A model generated the notes under the pieces. That model did not search any database, was not told where the DNA came from, and saw only the letters and a list, made by a program, of their open reading frames with translations. Position numbers and translations under genes: made by a program. From UBA1672 sp033851915 (GTDB taxonomy: Bacteria; Pseudomonadota; Alphaproteobacteria; Micavibrionales; Micavibrionaceae): a stretch of DNA of 64,000 nucleotides. Shown in pieces: positions 34,522-44,200 of this stretch (positions are counted from its first letter, which is position 1; every line of letters begins with the position of its first letter). The stretch spans positions 496,001 to 560,000 of the forward strand of contig JAWSVM010000003.1 of the NCBI GenBank assembly GCA_033851915.1. Reading direction: 5' to 3'.

Positions 34522-36187
34522 TATTTTTAAAAATAATGAATTTTACTTTGTCCCTTTGGGCGGTAGTGAAGAATTTGGTGCAAATTTTAACCTCTATGTT
34601 TGTGATGATGAATATCTTGTCATTGACTGTGGCATAGGCTTTGCGGATGATCGCTACCCTGGAATAGACTTGTTGCTGCCTGATCCGTCTTTCGTTGCTG
34701 CGAATAAGGATAAGCTGGCAGGTATGGTGATTACACATGCGCATGAAGATCATATCGGCGCGGTGGCCTATCTGTGGGAACGCATGCAATGCCCGATCTA
34801 CACAACCGAATTTACCGCCAATGTTTTGCGCAAAAAATTAAAACAAGAAGGTGTAGAAGGCGTTCCGATCCACATCATCGGGCAAGATGAAACCGTTGAA
34901 ATCGGCAACTCGTTTGCGGTGGAGTTTATTCCTGTATCCCATTCTGTGCCTGATAGTTCGGCTCTGCTTATTCAAACAAAATACGGTAATGTCTTGCATA
35001 GTGGTGATTGGAACCTTGATCCTGCGCCGGTTATTGGCCGTAAAACCGATGAAGCGCGTTTCCGTGAAATCGGGGAGCAGGGCGTTCTCGCCTATGTTGG
35101 TGACTCTACGAATGCGCAAGTGAACGGCTTTTCTGGATCAGAAGCAGATGTTGCGAAGGGCTTGGCTGCGGAATTCAAGAGTTGTAAGGGCAAGATTGCT
35201 ATTACAATGTTCGCCTCTAATATTGGGCGACTGGTGAGTATTGCCAAGGCCGCCAAAGACGCAGGGCGCAGTGTTGCCATTATCGGGCGTTCATTGCACC
35301 GGATGAGCGGCGCGGCCTATGATTGTGGTTATATGGATGGTGTCGCAGATTTTATTTCTGATGATGAGATTGCCCATATCGCTGATGAAAACCTAGTTCT
35401 TGTTCTGACAGGATCTCAAGGGGAGCATCGTGCCGCTCTTGCCAGAGTTGCGCGCGGCGATCATCGCGGGGTAAAGCTGAACCGCGGAGACACTGTTATC
35501 TTCTCTTCTCGCGCCATTCCGGGGAATGAACGTACAATCAACACCGTTAAAAATAATTTGAGCGCAAGTGGTGTAAACATCGTAACACCAAGCGATACAA
35601 AGAATATTATCCATGTGTCAGGGCATCCGTGTCGTGATGAAATCAGTGCGATGTTACAATGGGTTAGGCCAAATTGTGTAATTCCTGTTCATGGCGAAAG
35701 ACAACAATTAGACGCGCAGGCGGCTTTGGCAAAAGAATGCCAAGTGAACCAAATATTAGTGCCCAAAAACGGGTCAGTGATCCATCTTGCGTCTGGTGGT
35801 TCTAAAATTATAGATCATGTGGAAACGGCTCTGTTGGCGGTAGACCAGCGACGGATAATTCCCGCGACCCACCAATCGATCACCGCAAGACGGAAATTAC
35901 AGTACTCAGGCGCGGTTCATGCGTCACTGGTTTTGGATGATGATTTATGCCTTCTGGGCAAGATTAAAATCGATACCATTGGTTTGACCTGTAAACGCAG
36001 TGATGATTGCATTGCCGCCGAGCTGGAAAACAACATTCTCGAGACGTTGGATAATCTGGATGTTGATATTACATTTAATGAAGATGAAATCGCACGCAAG
36101 ATTATGAGTGCTTTACGCAAATATGTTCAGGACATGCTGGGCTTGCGCCCTAAAACGACTGTGCATGTGACTTTACTCGATATATAA
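34514..36187 (+). CDS. rnj: Ribonuclease J
   Basis: Metallo-beta-lactamase/beta-CASP RNase with 5'-3' exo- and endonuclease activity in RNA maturation and decay. 557 residues, the usual length. Zinc motif His75, His77, Asp79, His80 (THAHEDHIGA), later SHSVPDSS, HSGDWNLD and VHGERQQLDAQ; the beta-CASP region contains GRSLHRM and the SGHPCRDE motif. Its place after coaX and before the DUF1467 gene is conserved in alphaproteobacteria. Confidence 0.95.
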   Translation: MRNIFKNNEFYFVPLGGSEEFGANFNLYVCDDEYLVIDCGIGFADDRYPGIDLLLPDPSFVAANKDKLAGMVITHAHEDHIGAVAYLWERMQCPIYTTEFTANVLRKKLKQEGVEGVPIHIIGQDETVEIGNSFAVEFIPVSHSVPDSSALLIQTKYGNVLHSGDWNLDPAPVIGRKTDEARFREIGEQGVLAYVGDSTNAQVNGFSGSEADVAKGLAAEFKSCKGKIAITMFASNIGRLVSIAKAAKDAGRSVAIIGRSLHRMSGAAYDCGYMDGVADFISDDEIAHIADENLVLVLTGSQGEHRAALARVARGDHRGVKLNRGDTVIFSSRAIPGNERTINTVKNNLSASGVNIVTPSDTKNIIHVSGHPCRDEISAMLQWVRPNCVIPVHGERQQLDAQAALAKECQVNQILVPKNGSVIHLASGGSKIIDHVETALLAVDQRRIIPATHQSITARRKLQYSGAVHASLVLDDDLCLLGKIKIDTIGLTCKRSDDCIAAELENNILETLDNLDVDITFNEDEIARKIMSALRKYVQDMLGLRPKTTVHVTLLDI

Positions 36188-36196
36188 GGAAGAAAT

Positions 36197-36457
36197 ATGC
36201 ATCCGGTATCCGCATTTGTCGTATTTATCATGGTCTGGTGGAGCGTTTTATTCTGCGTTCTGCCTTTTGGTCTATCCACAACCTATGAAAATACCGATGA
36301 GGGTGAGGAAAACAGCGCCCCCGGTGCACCCAAAGCCCTGAACATGAAAAAGAAGCTCAAGATTACGACCGTGATTTCTTTTGTTTTATGGGTTATCATT
36401 TATTTTATTATTGAATCCGAGATTATTGATTTCAGAGCATGGGCACTGCAAGAATAA
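36197..36457 (+). CDS. DUF1467-type small membrane protein
   Basis: 86 residues with two hydrophobic segments (about 5-26 and 54-74) separated by an acidic loop. The conserved 'WWSVLFCVLPFGL' start and 'GAPKALNMKKKLKITT' centre are those of the DUF1467 family, which is found almost only in alphaproteobacteria between rnj and proS. Function unknown. Starts 9 bases after rnj with AAGGAAGAA upstream. Confidence 0.85.
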   Translation: MHPVSAFVVFIMVWWSVLFCVLPFGLSTTYENTDEGEENSAPGAPKALNMKKKLKITTVISFVLWVIIYFIIESEIIDFRAWALQE

Positions 36458-36479
36458 TTTGGTCAAAAAGGTGAATAAA

Positions 36480-36983
36480 ATGAAGGGCTTATTTCGAAGT
36501 ATAATGCTTGTCTTGGTTTTCGCCTCCCCTGTTTGTGCCGCCGATAAAACCGATATCTCCGCACTTTGCCGTCAGATGAATGACCTTCAAAACAGCGCCG
36601 AATATGTGCCCAATGTTGATGTTCACGGAAAACACGTTACGCCCGCAGATGTCAGCACAAGCGCGTCCCGATACATAAATAATCCCATCGTTATTCCGAT
36701 AGAAATAGACCTTATCGACCGTTTTGGCTTAAGTCTGCCTACGGAAATATCGTTAAAGCCAACAATTGCCAGCTTGAAAATATACCAAGACGGACGGGTA
36801 AAATATAATGATGAGGACGTGACTGAGCGCACCTTGTCTTTATGCAAAGACAAGCAAGAAATAACACATATTCCGCAATCAGAGCATGGACACAGCGCGC
36901 ACAATCCCTTACCCTCTAGCGACAAAATTGAAGGGCAGTATCCCGATGATCGCAAATCGCATACGCCGCATTATAATGAATAA
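36480..36983 (+). CDS. Exported hypothetical protein
   Basis: Not recognised. The open frame extends upstream into the DUF1467 gene, but the start is set at ATG 36480, which follows AAAAGGTGA and yields a signal peptide (MKGLFRSIMLVLVFASPVCA, cleavage before ADKTD). 167 residues: a Cys-containing segment (SALCRQMNDLQNSAEYVPNVDVHGKHVTPADV), a beta-rich middle (NNPIVIPIEIDLIDRFGLSLPTEISLKP) and a His-rich, hydrophilic end. Periplasmic location is likely. It intervenes between the DUF1467 gene and proS, which are usually adjacent. Confidence 0.7.
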   Translation: MKGLFRSIMLVLVFASPVCAADKTDISALCRQMNDLQNSAEYVPNVDVHGKHVTPADVSTSASRYINNPIVIPIEIDLIDRFGLSLPTEISLKPTIASLKIYQDGRVKYNDEDVTERTLSLCKDKQEITHIPQSEHGHSAHNPLPSSDKIEGQYPDDRKSHTPHYNE

Positions 36984-37004
36984 TTCTACGGAGTATAAAA
37001 GACT

Positions 37005-38453
37005 ATGGGTAAAAAGCATCGCACCGCAATAACGCCAACACGCGCGGAAGATTTTCCGGAGTGGTATCAGCAGGTTATCAAGGCCGCTGATATGGCTGAA
37101 AATTCACCTGTGCGCGGGTGCATGATTATTAAACCCTACGGTTTTGCTCTATGGGAAAATATCCAGAGTATTTTTGACGGCTGGCTTAAGGATTACGGCG
37201 TACAAAATGCCAGTTTTCCTTTGCTGATCCCACTCTCTTTCCTTGAAAAAGAAGCTGAGCATATTGAAGGCTTTGCGAAGGAATGCGCGGTTGTAACGCA
37301 TCATCGTCTGGAAGCTGGTGAGAATGGCCTTGTCCCTGCGGGTAAGCTGGAGGAGCCCTACGTTATTCGCCCAACATCGGAAACCATAATCGGTGATGCG
37401 ATGTCACGCTGGATACAATCTTATCGCGATTTACCTATGAAATTAAACCAATGGTCAAACGTGATGCGTTGGGAAATGCGTACACGTTTATTTCTGCGTA
37501 CGTCCGAGTTCTTTTGGCATGAAGGGCATAACGCATTTGAAACACCGGAAGAGGCAAAAGAAGATTGTCTGACTATTCTGGGGATGTATGAAAAATTCTT
37601 TGAAGAATATCTCGCTTTTTCAGGCTTTACAGGCATAAAAACCCCTGATGAGCGTTTCCCCGGCGCATTAGAAACTTACGCTTTCGAAGCGGTTATGCAA
37701 GATGGTAAAGCGTTACAAGCCGCCACAACGCATGATTTGGGGCAGACCTTCTCGCGCAGTTGCAATATCACATTTCAAGGGCGCGATGGTACTGAACAGT
37801 TAGCACACACAACAAGCTGGGCCTTTTCTACGCGGGTTATCGGTGGGATGATTATGATCCACGGGGATGATGACGGCATGATGATGCCGCCGCGCATCGC
37901 ACCACAGCAAGTGATTATATTGCCTTTCATTAAAGATGAGTCTACCGGAGATGACATTTATAATTTTGCTCAAGACGTGGCGGATAAGCTAAAGGCGCAA
38001 GGTGTGCGTGTTCATATTGATAAACGCGATATGCGCAGTTCCGATAAAATGTGGGATGCGGTTAAAAAAGGTGTGCCTGTGCGCGTCGAAATCGGTGGCC
38101 GTGAAGTTGAAAAAGGTGAAGTGACCTACGTGCGTCGTGATATTGGCCGTGACTCAAAAGAAACGCTTTCTGTTGATGTGTTTTTGAAAAAGCTTCCAAC
38201 AGTTCTGGATGATATCCATGATTCAATGCTCGCGCGGTCTAAAGCCTTTAGGGATGAGCATACAATTGACGGTGAAACAGTAAAAGATATTGATGATTTC
38301 TTTTCCGCTGACCGTATTGGTCTTGTCAAAGTACCTGTCAGTCTTCTGGATGATGCTGACCTTGAGGTCGTGATGAAGAAATACTCTCTGTCAACGCGCT
38401 GTATGCCGTTTGCAGATAAGGGTGAAAAAGTTCTGATCGGAAAGGCTTACTAA
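37005..38453 (+). CDS. proS: Prolyl-tRNA synthetase, archaeal/eukaryotic type
   Basis: Charges tRNA-Pro. The 482-residue protein has class II motifs (RPTSETIIGDAMSRWIQSYRDLP; RWEMRTRLFLRTSEFFWHEGHNAF) and the segment MQDGKALQAATTHDLGQTFSRS, followed by the anticodon domain and a C-terminal module ending RCMPFADKGEKVLIGKAY. These are features of the archaeal/eukaryotic-type (ProS family I) enzyme with its extra C-terminal domain. The roughly 440-residue bacterial form without that domain is what alphaproteobacteria usually carry at this locus. The standard proS position with a non-standard enzyme implies gene replacement. GGAG precedes ATG 37005. Confidence 0.93.
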   Translation: MGKKHRTAITPTRAEDFPEWYQQVIKAADMAENSPVRGCMIIKPYGFALWENIQSIFDGWLKDYGVQNASFPLLIPLSFLEKEAEHIEGFAKECAVVTHHRLEAGENGLVPAGKLEEPYVIRPTSETIIGDAMSRWIQSYRDLPMKLNQWSNVMRWEMRTRLFLRTSEFFWHEGHNAFETPEEAKEDCLTILGMYEKFFEEYLAFSGFTGIKTPDERFPGALETYAFEAVMQDGKALQAATTHDLGQTFSRSCNITFQGRDGTEQLAHTTSWAFSTRVIGGMIMIHGDDDGMMMPPRIAPQQVIILPFIKDESTGDDIYNFAQDVADKLKAQGVRVHIDKRDMRSSDKMWDAVKKGVPVRVEIGGREVEKGEVTYVRRDIGRDSKETLSVDVFLKKLPTVLDDIHDSMLARSKAFRDEHTIDGETVKDIDDFFSADRIGLVKVPVSLLDDADLEVVMKKYSLSTRCMPFADKGEKVLIGKAY

Positions 38454-38457
38454 TTCG

Positions 38458-39699
38458 ATGATATCCAAGTTCGAACGTACCGTTGCATGGCGCTATTTGC
38501 GCTCTAAAAAGGCAGAAGGCTTCGTCTCTGTTATTGCCGGATTTTCGTTCGCGGGTATTATGCTGGGCGTGGCAACTCTGATTATCGTGATGAGCGTTAT
38601 GAATGGTTTTCGACATGAATTATTTGACCGTATTTTAGGTATGGGCGGGCATATGAATGCATACTCGCAAGTCGGTGAGTTGTATGATTATATGCCATTG
38701 AGCAAAGCCATCAAGTCAGTGCCTGGCGTTGCCTCTGTTACGCCGGTGATTGAAGGGCAAACTTTATTGTCTTATCATTCCTCTGCCAGCGGGGTGATGG
38801 TGCGCGGCATTTCACAGGCAGACTTTATTTCACGTGATATTTTGTATAACGGTATTCGTCAGGGCAAAATCGAGGATTTTAGAGGTTTTAAAATCGCCAT
38901 CGGCAATGTTCTGGCAAAGCGATTACATATCAATATTGGCGATAAAATCACATTGACCTCACCCAAATTAAAAAGCACACCTTTTGGCACTGTTCCGACG
39001 CAACGCTCTTTCGAGATTGCCATGATATTCGATGTAGAAATGTATGAATATAATAATGGATTTGTGTTTATGCCCCTGCCTGCTGCGCAGAAATTTTTTC
39101 AATTCAAAGATAGCGTCAGCGCAATCGAGATATTCTTAAGCCAGCCTGATAACATTGATGAAATTCGCCGCGCTGTTGAGATTGAGCTGAATGGGCGCGC
39201 GGGCATATATGACTGGCGTGACATGAATAAAAGCTTCTTTAACGCGCTGGAGGTTGAGCGTAACGTGATGTTCTTGATTTTGAGCATGATTATTATTGTT
39301 GCGGCGTTTAACATCATTTCCTCCATGATTATGCTGGTGAAGGATAAGGGGCACGATATCGCGATTATGCGAACGATGGGTGCGACGCGCGGTAATATGA
39401 TGCGTATCTTTATGCTAACGGGCGCGAGTATCGGTTTTATTGGCACAATACTAGGCGCAATATTGGGTATTTCCTTTGCCCTTAACATAGAAACCGTACG
39501 TAAGGTGATTGAAGGGCTGACAGGCACTATTTTATGGGATGAGGAAATTCGTTTCTTGTCTGAAATTCCTGCCGAGCTGGACTGGAATGAGGTGTCAACT
39601 GTGGTTCTTATGGCGTTTACGCTTTCGATTATTGCGACGATCTATCCGGCGTGGCGTGCGGCGCGCCTCGATCCAGTAGAGGCTCTGCGTTATGAGTAA
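38458..39699 (+). CDS. lolC: Lipoprotein-releasing ABC transporter permease (LolC/LolE family)
   Basis: Inner-membrane permease that extracts outer-membrane lipoproteins for LolA. 413 residues: N-terminal ERTVAWRYLRSKKAEGFVSVIA with the first membrane helix (about 25-45), a large periplasmic domain (about 50-270) and three C-terminal helices of the FtsX-like domain (about 272-295, 318-345, 376-397) with a DIAIMRTMGATRGNMMRIFM coupling segment. A single LolC/E-type gene next to lolD implies a homodimeric (LolF-like) permease, as in most alphaproteobacteria. Starts 4 bases after proS. Confidence 0.93.
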   Translation: MISKFERTVAWRYLRSKKAEGFVSVIAGFSFAGIMLGVATLIIVMSVMNGFRHELFDRILGMGGHMNAYSQVGELYDYMPLSKAIKSVPGVASVTPVIEGQTLLSYHSSASGVMVRGISQADFISRDILYNGIRQGKIEDFRGFKIAIGNVLAKRLHINIGDKITLTSPKLKSTPFGTVPTQRSFEIAMIFDVEMYEYNNGFVFMPLPAAQKFFQFKDSVSAIEIFLSQPDNIDEIRRAVEIELNGRAGIYDWRDMNKSFFNALEVERNVMFLILSMIIIVAAFNIISSMIMLVKDKGHDIAIMRTMGATRGNMMRIFMLTGASIGFIGTILGAILGISFALNIETVRKVIEGLTGTILWDEEIRFLSEIPAELDWNEVSTVVLMAFTLSIIATIYPAWRAARLDPVEALRYE

Positions 39700-39729
39700 T
39701 TTGATGAATAATAATGACAGATATTGATA

Positions 39730-40650
39730 ATGGACATGCGATTAATGGATATCTTTGAGAAATATAGTTTCCCGGATGCTGATGCAGCTTCTGGTAAGGA
39801 TAACTATTTCATGCCTGTACCTGAAGCATATGAAGATGAAGAGGACGACTTTGCCCTTGATGAGAATGATGATCTTTTAGATGATCCTGCCGAAGAAAAT
39901 CTGGAAGAAGATGACGCCGATTTGGGTGCGCTATCTGATGATATTCAAGGTGATGAAGATTTACGTGCAGAAGGCAACCTTTTGCTGATGGTGCGGGGGT
40001 TGAACAAGCATTTTATTCAAGGCGGCAATAAACTACAAATCCTCAATAACGTGGATTTACGGCTTTATTCAGGTGAAATTGTCGCTCTTATCGGGCCAAG
40101 TGGTTCAGGAAAATCAACATTGCTTCAGATTTTGGGGTTGCTGGATGCCCCGACATCAGGACAAATTATGATGTCTGAGCGTGAAAGTTCCCGACTTTCT
40201 GATCGGGAGCGTACAAAGCTGCGCAATGAGCATATTGGCTTTGTGTATCAATTCCATCATCTCCTACCGGAATTTACAGCATTGGAAAATGTTGCTCTGC
40301 CACAGATTATTGCAGGTGTTAAACAAAAAGATGCCGAGGATAAAGCCGCAGATTTACTAGAACAACTAGGGCTGGATCATCGCCTGAAACATCGTCCTGC
40401 AACTTTGTCAGGTGGAGAACAACAGCGCGTGGCCATCGCCAGAGCATTGATAAATGATCCTTACCTTTTATTCGCGGATGAGCCAACAGGAAATCTTGAT
40501 CCGGAAACGTCGGAAGAGGTCTTTGAAATATTGCTAAAGCAGGTGCGTAACCGCGGCATCGGTGCATTAATCGCAACCCATAATATGGCGCTGGCCAATG
40601 AAATGGATCGCATTCTGGAAGTTAAATCAGGCCGCGTCCTGCCTTATTAA
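39730..40650 (+). CDS. lolD: Lipoprotein-releasing ABC transporter ATPase, with acidic N-terminal extension
   Basis: ATPase partner of the permease upstream. Domains: Walker A GPSGSGKST at about 122-130, QFHHLLPEFTALENV (Q-loop region with the LolD-specific pattern), signature LSGGEQQRVAIARAL, Walker B LLFADEPTGNLD and switch His in ATHNMALA. About 306 residues against the usual 220-235, because roughly 80 very acidic residues (DEEDDFALDENDD, EENLEEDDADL) precede the ABC domain. The start is uncertain, since no strong ribosome-binding site precedes ATG 39730, TTG 39724 or ATG 39736, but the acidic stretch has no stop codon and reads as coding. Confidence 0.9.
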   Translation: MDMRLMDIFEKYSFPDADAASGKDNYFMPVPEAYEDEEDDFALDENDDLLDDPAEENLEEDDADLGALSDDIQGDEDLRAEGNLLLMVRGLNKHFIQGGNKLQILNNVDLRLYSGEIVALIGPSGSGKSTLLQILGLLDAPTSGQIMMSERESSRLSDRERTKLRNEHIGFVYQFHHLLPEFTALENVALPQIIAGVKQKDAEDKAADLLEQLGLDHRLKHRPATLSGGEQQRVAIARALINDPYLLFADEPTGNLDPETSEEVFEILLKQVRNRGIGALIATHNMALANEMDRILEVKSGRVLPY

Positions 40651-40737
40651 GGCAACCCTTATCTTTGCTGTAATTTGACAGGTTTGTTGCTGATGAGGTA
40701 ACTATATTATAGTTGATTCTTTGGTGGGATAAAATTA

Positions 40738-41160
40738 ATGGGCTCAAAAAATTATATTGATGAAAATACTGCAGGTAGTGATATCTCTGAAAGTGGTGAA
40801 AGAATATCCCCTATGGGGCAAGAAAGAGAAGTTGTAGAAGTACTTCATCGTATCATACATTCTCATTCAAGCCTTTTTGGTGAACTTTACCTTGATCCGG
40901 ATAATCGTAAAAATGGGCCTGTTACGCATATAAAACCGGATGAAAATGGTAACCTTGTTCATGCTGGCACTATTGAGGTGGAAGAGATATCTCGCCGTGA
41001 AGAGGCGCGCTCCAAATATTCTTTTAATCAAATGTCAGGGGAGGCCGACGATACGGTAGGGGTATTAAACTACTCTGATGAAGATGATGGTGTCGAGATC
41101 GAACACGATAATGATGTAGAGTACGGTAGCAATATACCGCCCGTTTCATCGCTTGATTAA
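40738..41160 (+). CDS. Hypothetical acidic protein between lolD and dnaE
   Basis: Not recognised. 140 residues with no signal peptide or membrane segment. A predicted helical stretch (REVVEVLHRIIHSHSSLFGEL) is followed by a region rich in Asp, Glu, Ser and Asn that looks disordered, particularly the end (NYSDEDDGVEIEHDNDVEYGS). GGTGGGA lies upstream of ATG 40738 and a TATTATAG box about 40 bases upstream could belong to its own promoter. The conserved lolD-dnaE pair normally has no gene between. Confidence 0.6.
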   Translation: MGSKNYIDENTAGSDISESGERISPMGQEREVVEVLHRIIHSHSSLFGELYLDPDNRKNGPVTHIKPDENGNLVHAGTIEVEEISRREEARSKYSFNQMSGEADDTVGVLNYSDEDDGVEIEHDNDVEYGSNIPPVSSLD

Positions 41161-41234
41161 TATCCCTAAATATTTATACAGACGAAAAATATTTTCAGCG
41201 TGAAAAGATATTTTTTAACTGCTAATATTTGCGC

Positions 41235-44200
41235 ATGAAACAACAATTTGTGCATCTCCATTTGCACTCTGCCTATTCTCTGGCGGAGGGGGCAATCAAG
41301 GTTAATGATCTTATCGCTTTGTGCGTGGGGCAATCAATGCCAGCGGTTGCTGTGACGGATACAAATAATCTTTTCGGCGCAATGGAATTTGCGTTAAGTG
41401 CCTCCAAGGCTGGCGTACAACCAATATTCGGGTGTCAGCTCACCGTGGGCAGTGATGAGCATCAGCTGGTTCTGCTCGCGCAAAGTGAAATTGGCTATAA
41501 GAACCTCTGTAAAATTGTCAGTGCCTCATACATTAATGATAATGAACACGCAGAAGTTACCGCAACCTATGAAACGCTGGAAACCTATGCAAAGGGCATC
41601 ATTTGCTTGAGCGGCGGCATGAAAGGCGCGATTGCGCAGGCTGTATTACATGGGCAAATAGACAAGGCCGAGCAAGAGGTAACGCGTCTCAGCAAGATAT
41701 TTAAATATGCCTTCTATATAGAGCTGCAACGCCATGGCCTACCTGATGAGGATAAAGCGGAAGAGGGGCAGATTGATTTGGCCTATGCGCATGATATTCC
41801 TCTGGTTGCGACAAATGATTGTTATTTCAGGGATATGGGTGCATATGAAGCGCATGACGCGTTGCTCTGTATCGCGGAGGGGCGCTATATCAGTGAAGAA
41901 GATCGCCGCAAAGTCACGCCGCAGCATTATTTTAAATCCGCCCGTGAGATGATTGCTCTGTTCGAGGATATCCCTGAAGCGATCCAGAACACTGTAGTGA
42001 TCGCGCAGCGTTGCTCTTACCTGCTGAAAACCATTGATCCGATCCTGCCACCCTTTGAAACAGAGAGTAAACGCCCTGAAACAGAAGAATTGGCAGTTCA
42101 ATCAAAAGACGGTCTGGAATGGCGGTTAGATAAATTTGTGTACAAAGAAGGCATGAGTAAAGCCGAGCAAAAAGAGGCGGCTAAACCTTATTGGGATCGT
42201 CTGGATTTTGAGCTGGGTATTATCAATCAAATGGGCTTTCCGGGCTATTTTCTGATTTGTTCCGACTTTATTAAATGGTCCAAAGAACAAAACATTCCTG
42301 TAGGGCCGGGCAGGGGGTCTGGTGCGGGGTCTATCGTGGCTTGGTCATTACAAATCACCGATCTTGATCCCTTGGCGCTTGGCCTGCTGTTTGAGCGGTT
42401 TTTGAATCCTGAGCGTGTGTCTATGCCTGACTTTGACGTAGATTTTTGTCAAGATCGCCGTGATGAGGTGATTAAATATGTGCAGGAACGTTACGGTCAC
42501 GATCATGTTGCTCAGATTATAACTTTCGGAAAGCTACAAGCGCGGGCGGTTGTGCGTGATGTCGGGCGGGTGCTGCAAATGTCGTATGGGCAGGTGGATC
42601 GTATTGCCAAGATGATTCCCAATAATCCTGCCGCCCCGATGACGTTGCAAGAGGCTTTAAACGCCGATCCTGACTTGCGGCTAGAACGTAAGAAGGACGA
42701 AACCCAAGGCAAACTCATTGATATCGCGCTCCAGCTCGAAGGGCTTTACCGTCATGCCTCAACCCATGCCGCGGGCGTTGTGATTGGGGATAGGCCATTG
42801 GATGAGCTAGTGCCGCTCTATCGTGATGCGCGCTCTGACATGCCAGTGACGCAATATAACATGAAATATGTGGAGCAAGCCGGTCTTGTAAAGTTCGACT
42901 TTTTGGGCTTGAAAACCATGACTGTGGTGCAAAAAACCCTCAACATTATCAAGGAGGAAACAGGCAAAGAAATTGACGCGCTGGAAATTCCCATTGATGA
43001 CCCCAAGGCGTATGAGCTGATGGCGCGCGGCGATACTGTCGGTGTGTTCCAATTGGAGAGTGCGGGTATGCGTGACATGCTGCGCAAGGTGAAGCCAACA
43101 CGATTTGAAGATATTATCGCCCTTGTTTCCCTTTATCGCCCAGGCCCGATGGATAACATCCCGAAATATATCAGCGTTAAAGAAGGGCGCGAAGAGCCTG
43201 ATTATATGCATCCTGTTCTGAAACCATTTTTAGAAGAGACGTACGGCCTGATGATCTATCAGGAGCAGGTGATGCAAGCCGCGCAGAGCCTCGCCGGTTA
43301 TACGCTTGGCGGGGCGGATTTACTGCGTCGTGCAATGGGTAAAAAAATTAAATCGGAAATGGATGACCAGCGTAAAATGTTTGTTGATGGCGCGAAAGAA
43401 CATCATAACGTGCCGGAGAAAAAATCGTCTGAAATTTTCGATCAGATTGCCAAATTCGCGGGCTATGGTTTCAACAAATCCCATGCGGCGGCCTACGCGT
43501 TGATTGCGTATTGGACGGCGTGGTTAAAAGCGAATTATCCCGTTGAATTTATGACGGCCTCTATGACACTCGACCTTGGTAACACTGAAAAGCTGGGGAT
43601 TTTTAAGCAAGATATTGATAAAATGGGGATGGAGCTGTTAACGCCGGATGTTAATCAATCTTATGCTGATTTCAAGGTGGAGAAGGGCGCTGTACGTTAT
43701 GCTCTGGCAGCGTTAAAAGGCGTTGGTGAGCAAGCCATGGAGCAGCTGATCGAAGAGCGTGAACGTAACGGTACGTACAAAAGTCTGGAAGATTTTGCAC
43801 AGCGTCTTGATTCTAAGGCCATGAATAAACGCCAGTTCGAGCAATTGGTCTGCGCTGGTGCTTTTGATAGTTTACACGAAAATCGCGCAGAGATGAGCGG
43901 CGGTGCAGAGGTCGTCCTGCGTTATGCGCAAAGCCTGCAAGAAGAACGTAATTCGGGTCAGGTTAGCCTGTTTGGTGATGAAGGCGGTGGCGGTGGTTTG
44001 GGGCTGCCTGATTTGCCTGTGGCGAAGAACTGGGATCCTTTGGAAAAACTGGCGCGGGAATTTAAGGCTATTGGCTTTTACCTCTCTGCTCATCCGCTCG
44101 ATACCCGTCAGGCGCAATTTGAACGCATGAAAATCGTTTCTTTGTCTCATGTGGAAGAGGATATCAAGAATAAGCAAAAAGCAGCATATTTAATGGCAGG

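Noticed and set aside
36381..36479. N-terminal extension of the exported hypothetical protein
   Set aside because: It overlaps the DUF1467 gene and would bury the signal peptide. ATG 36480 has a ribosome-binding site.
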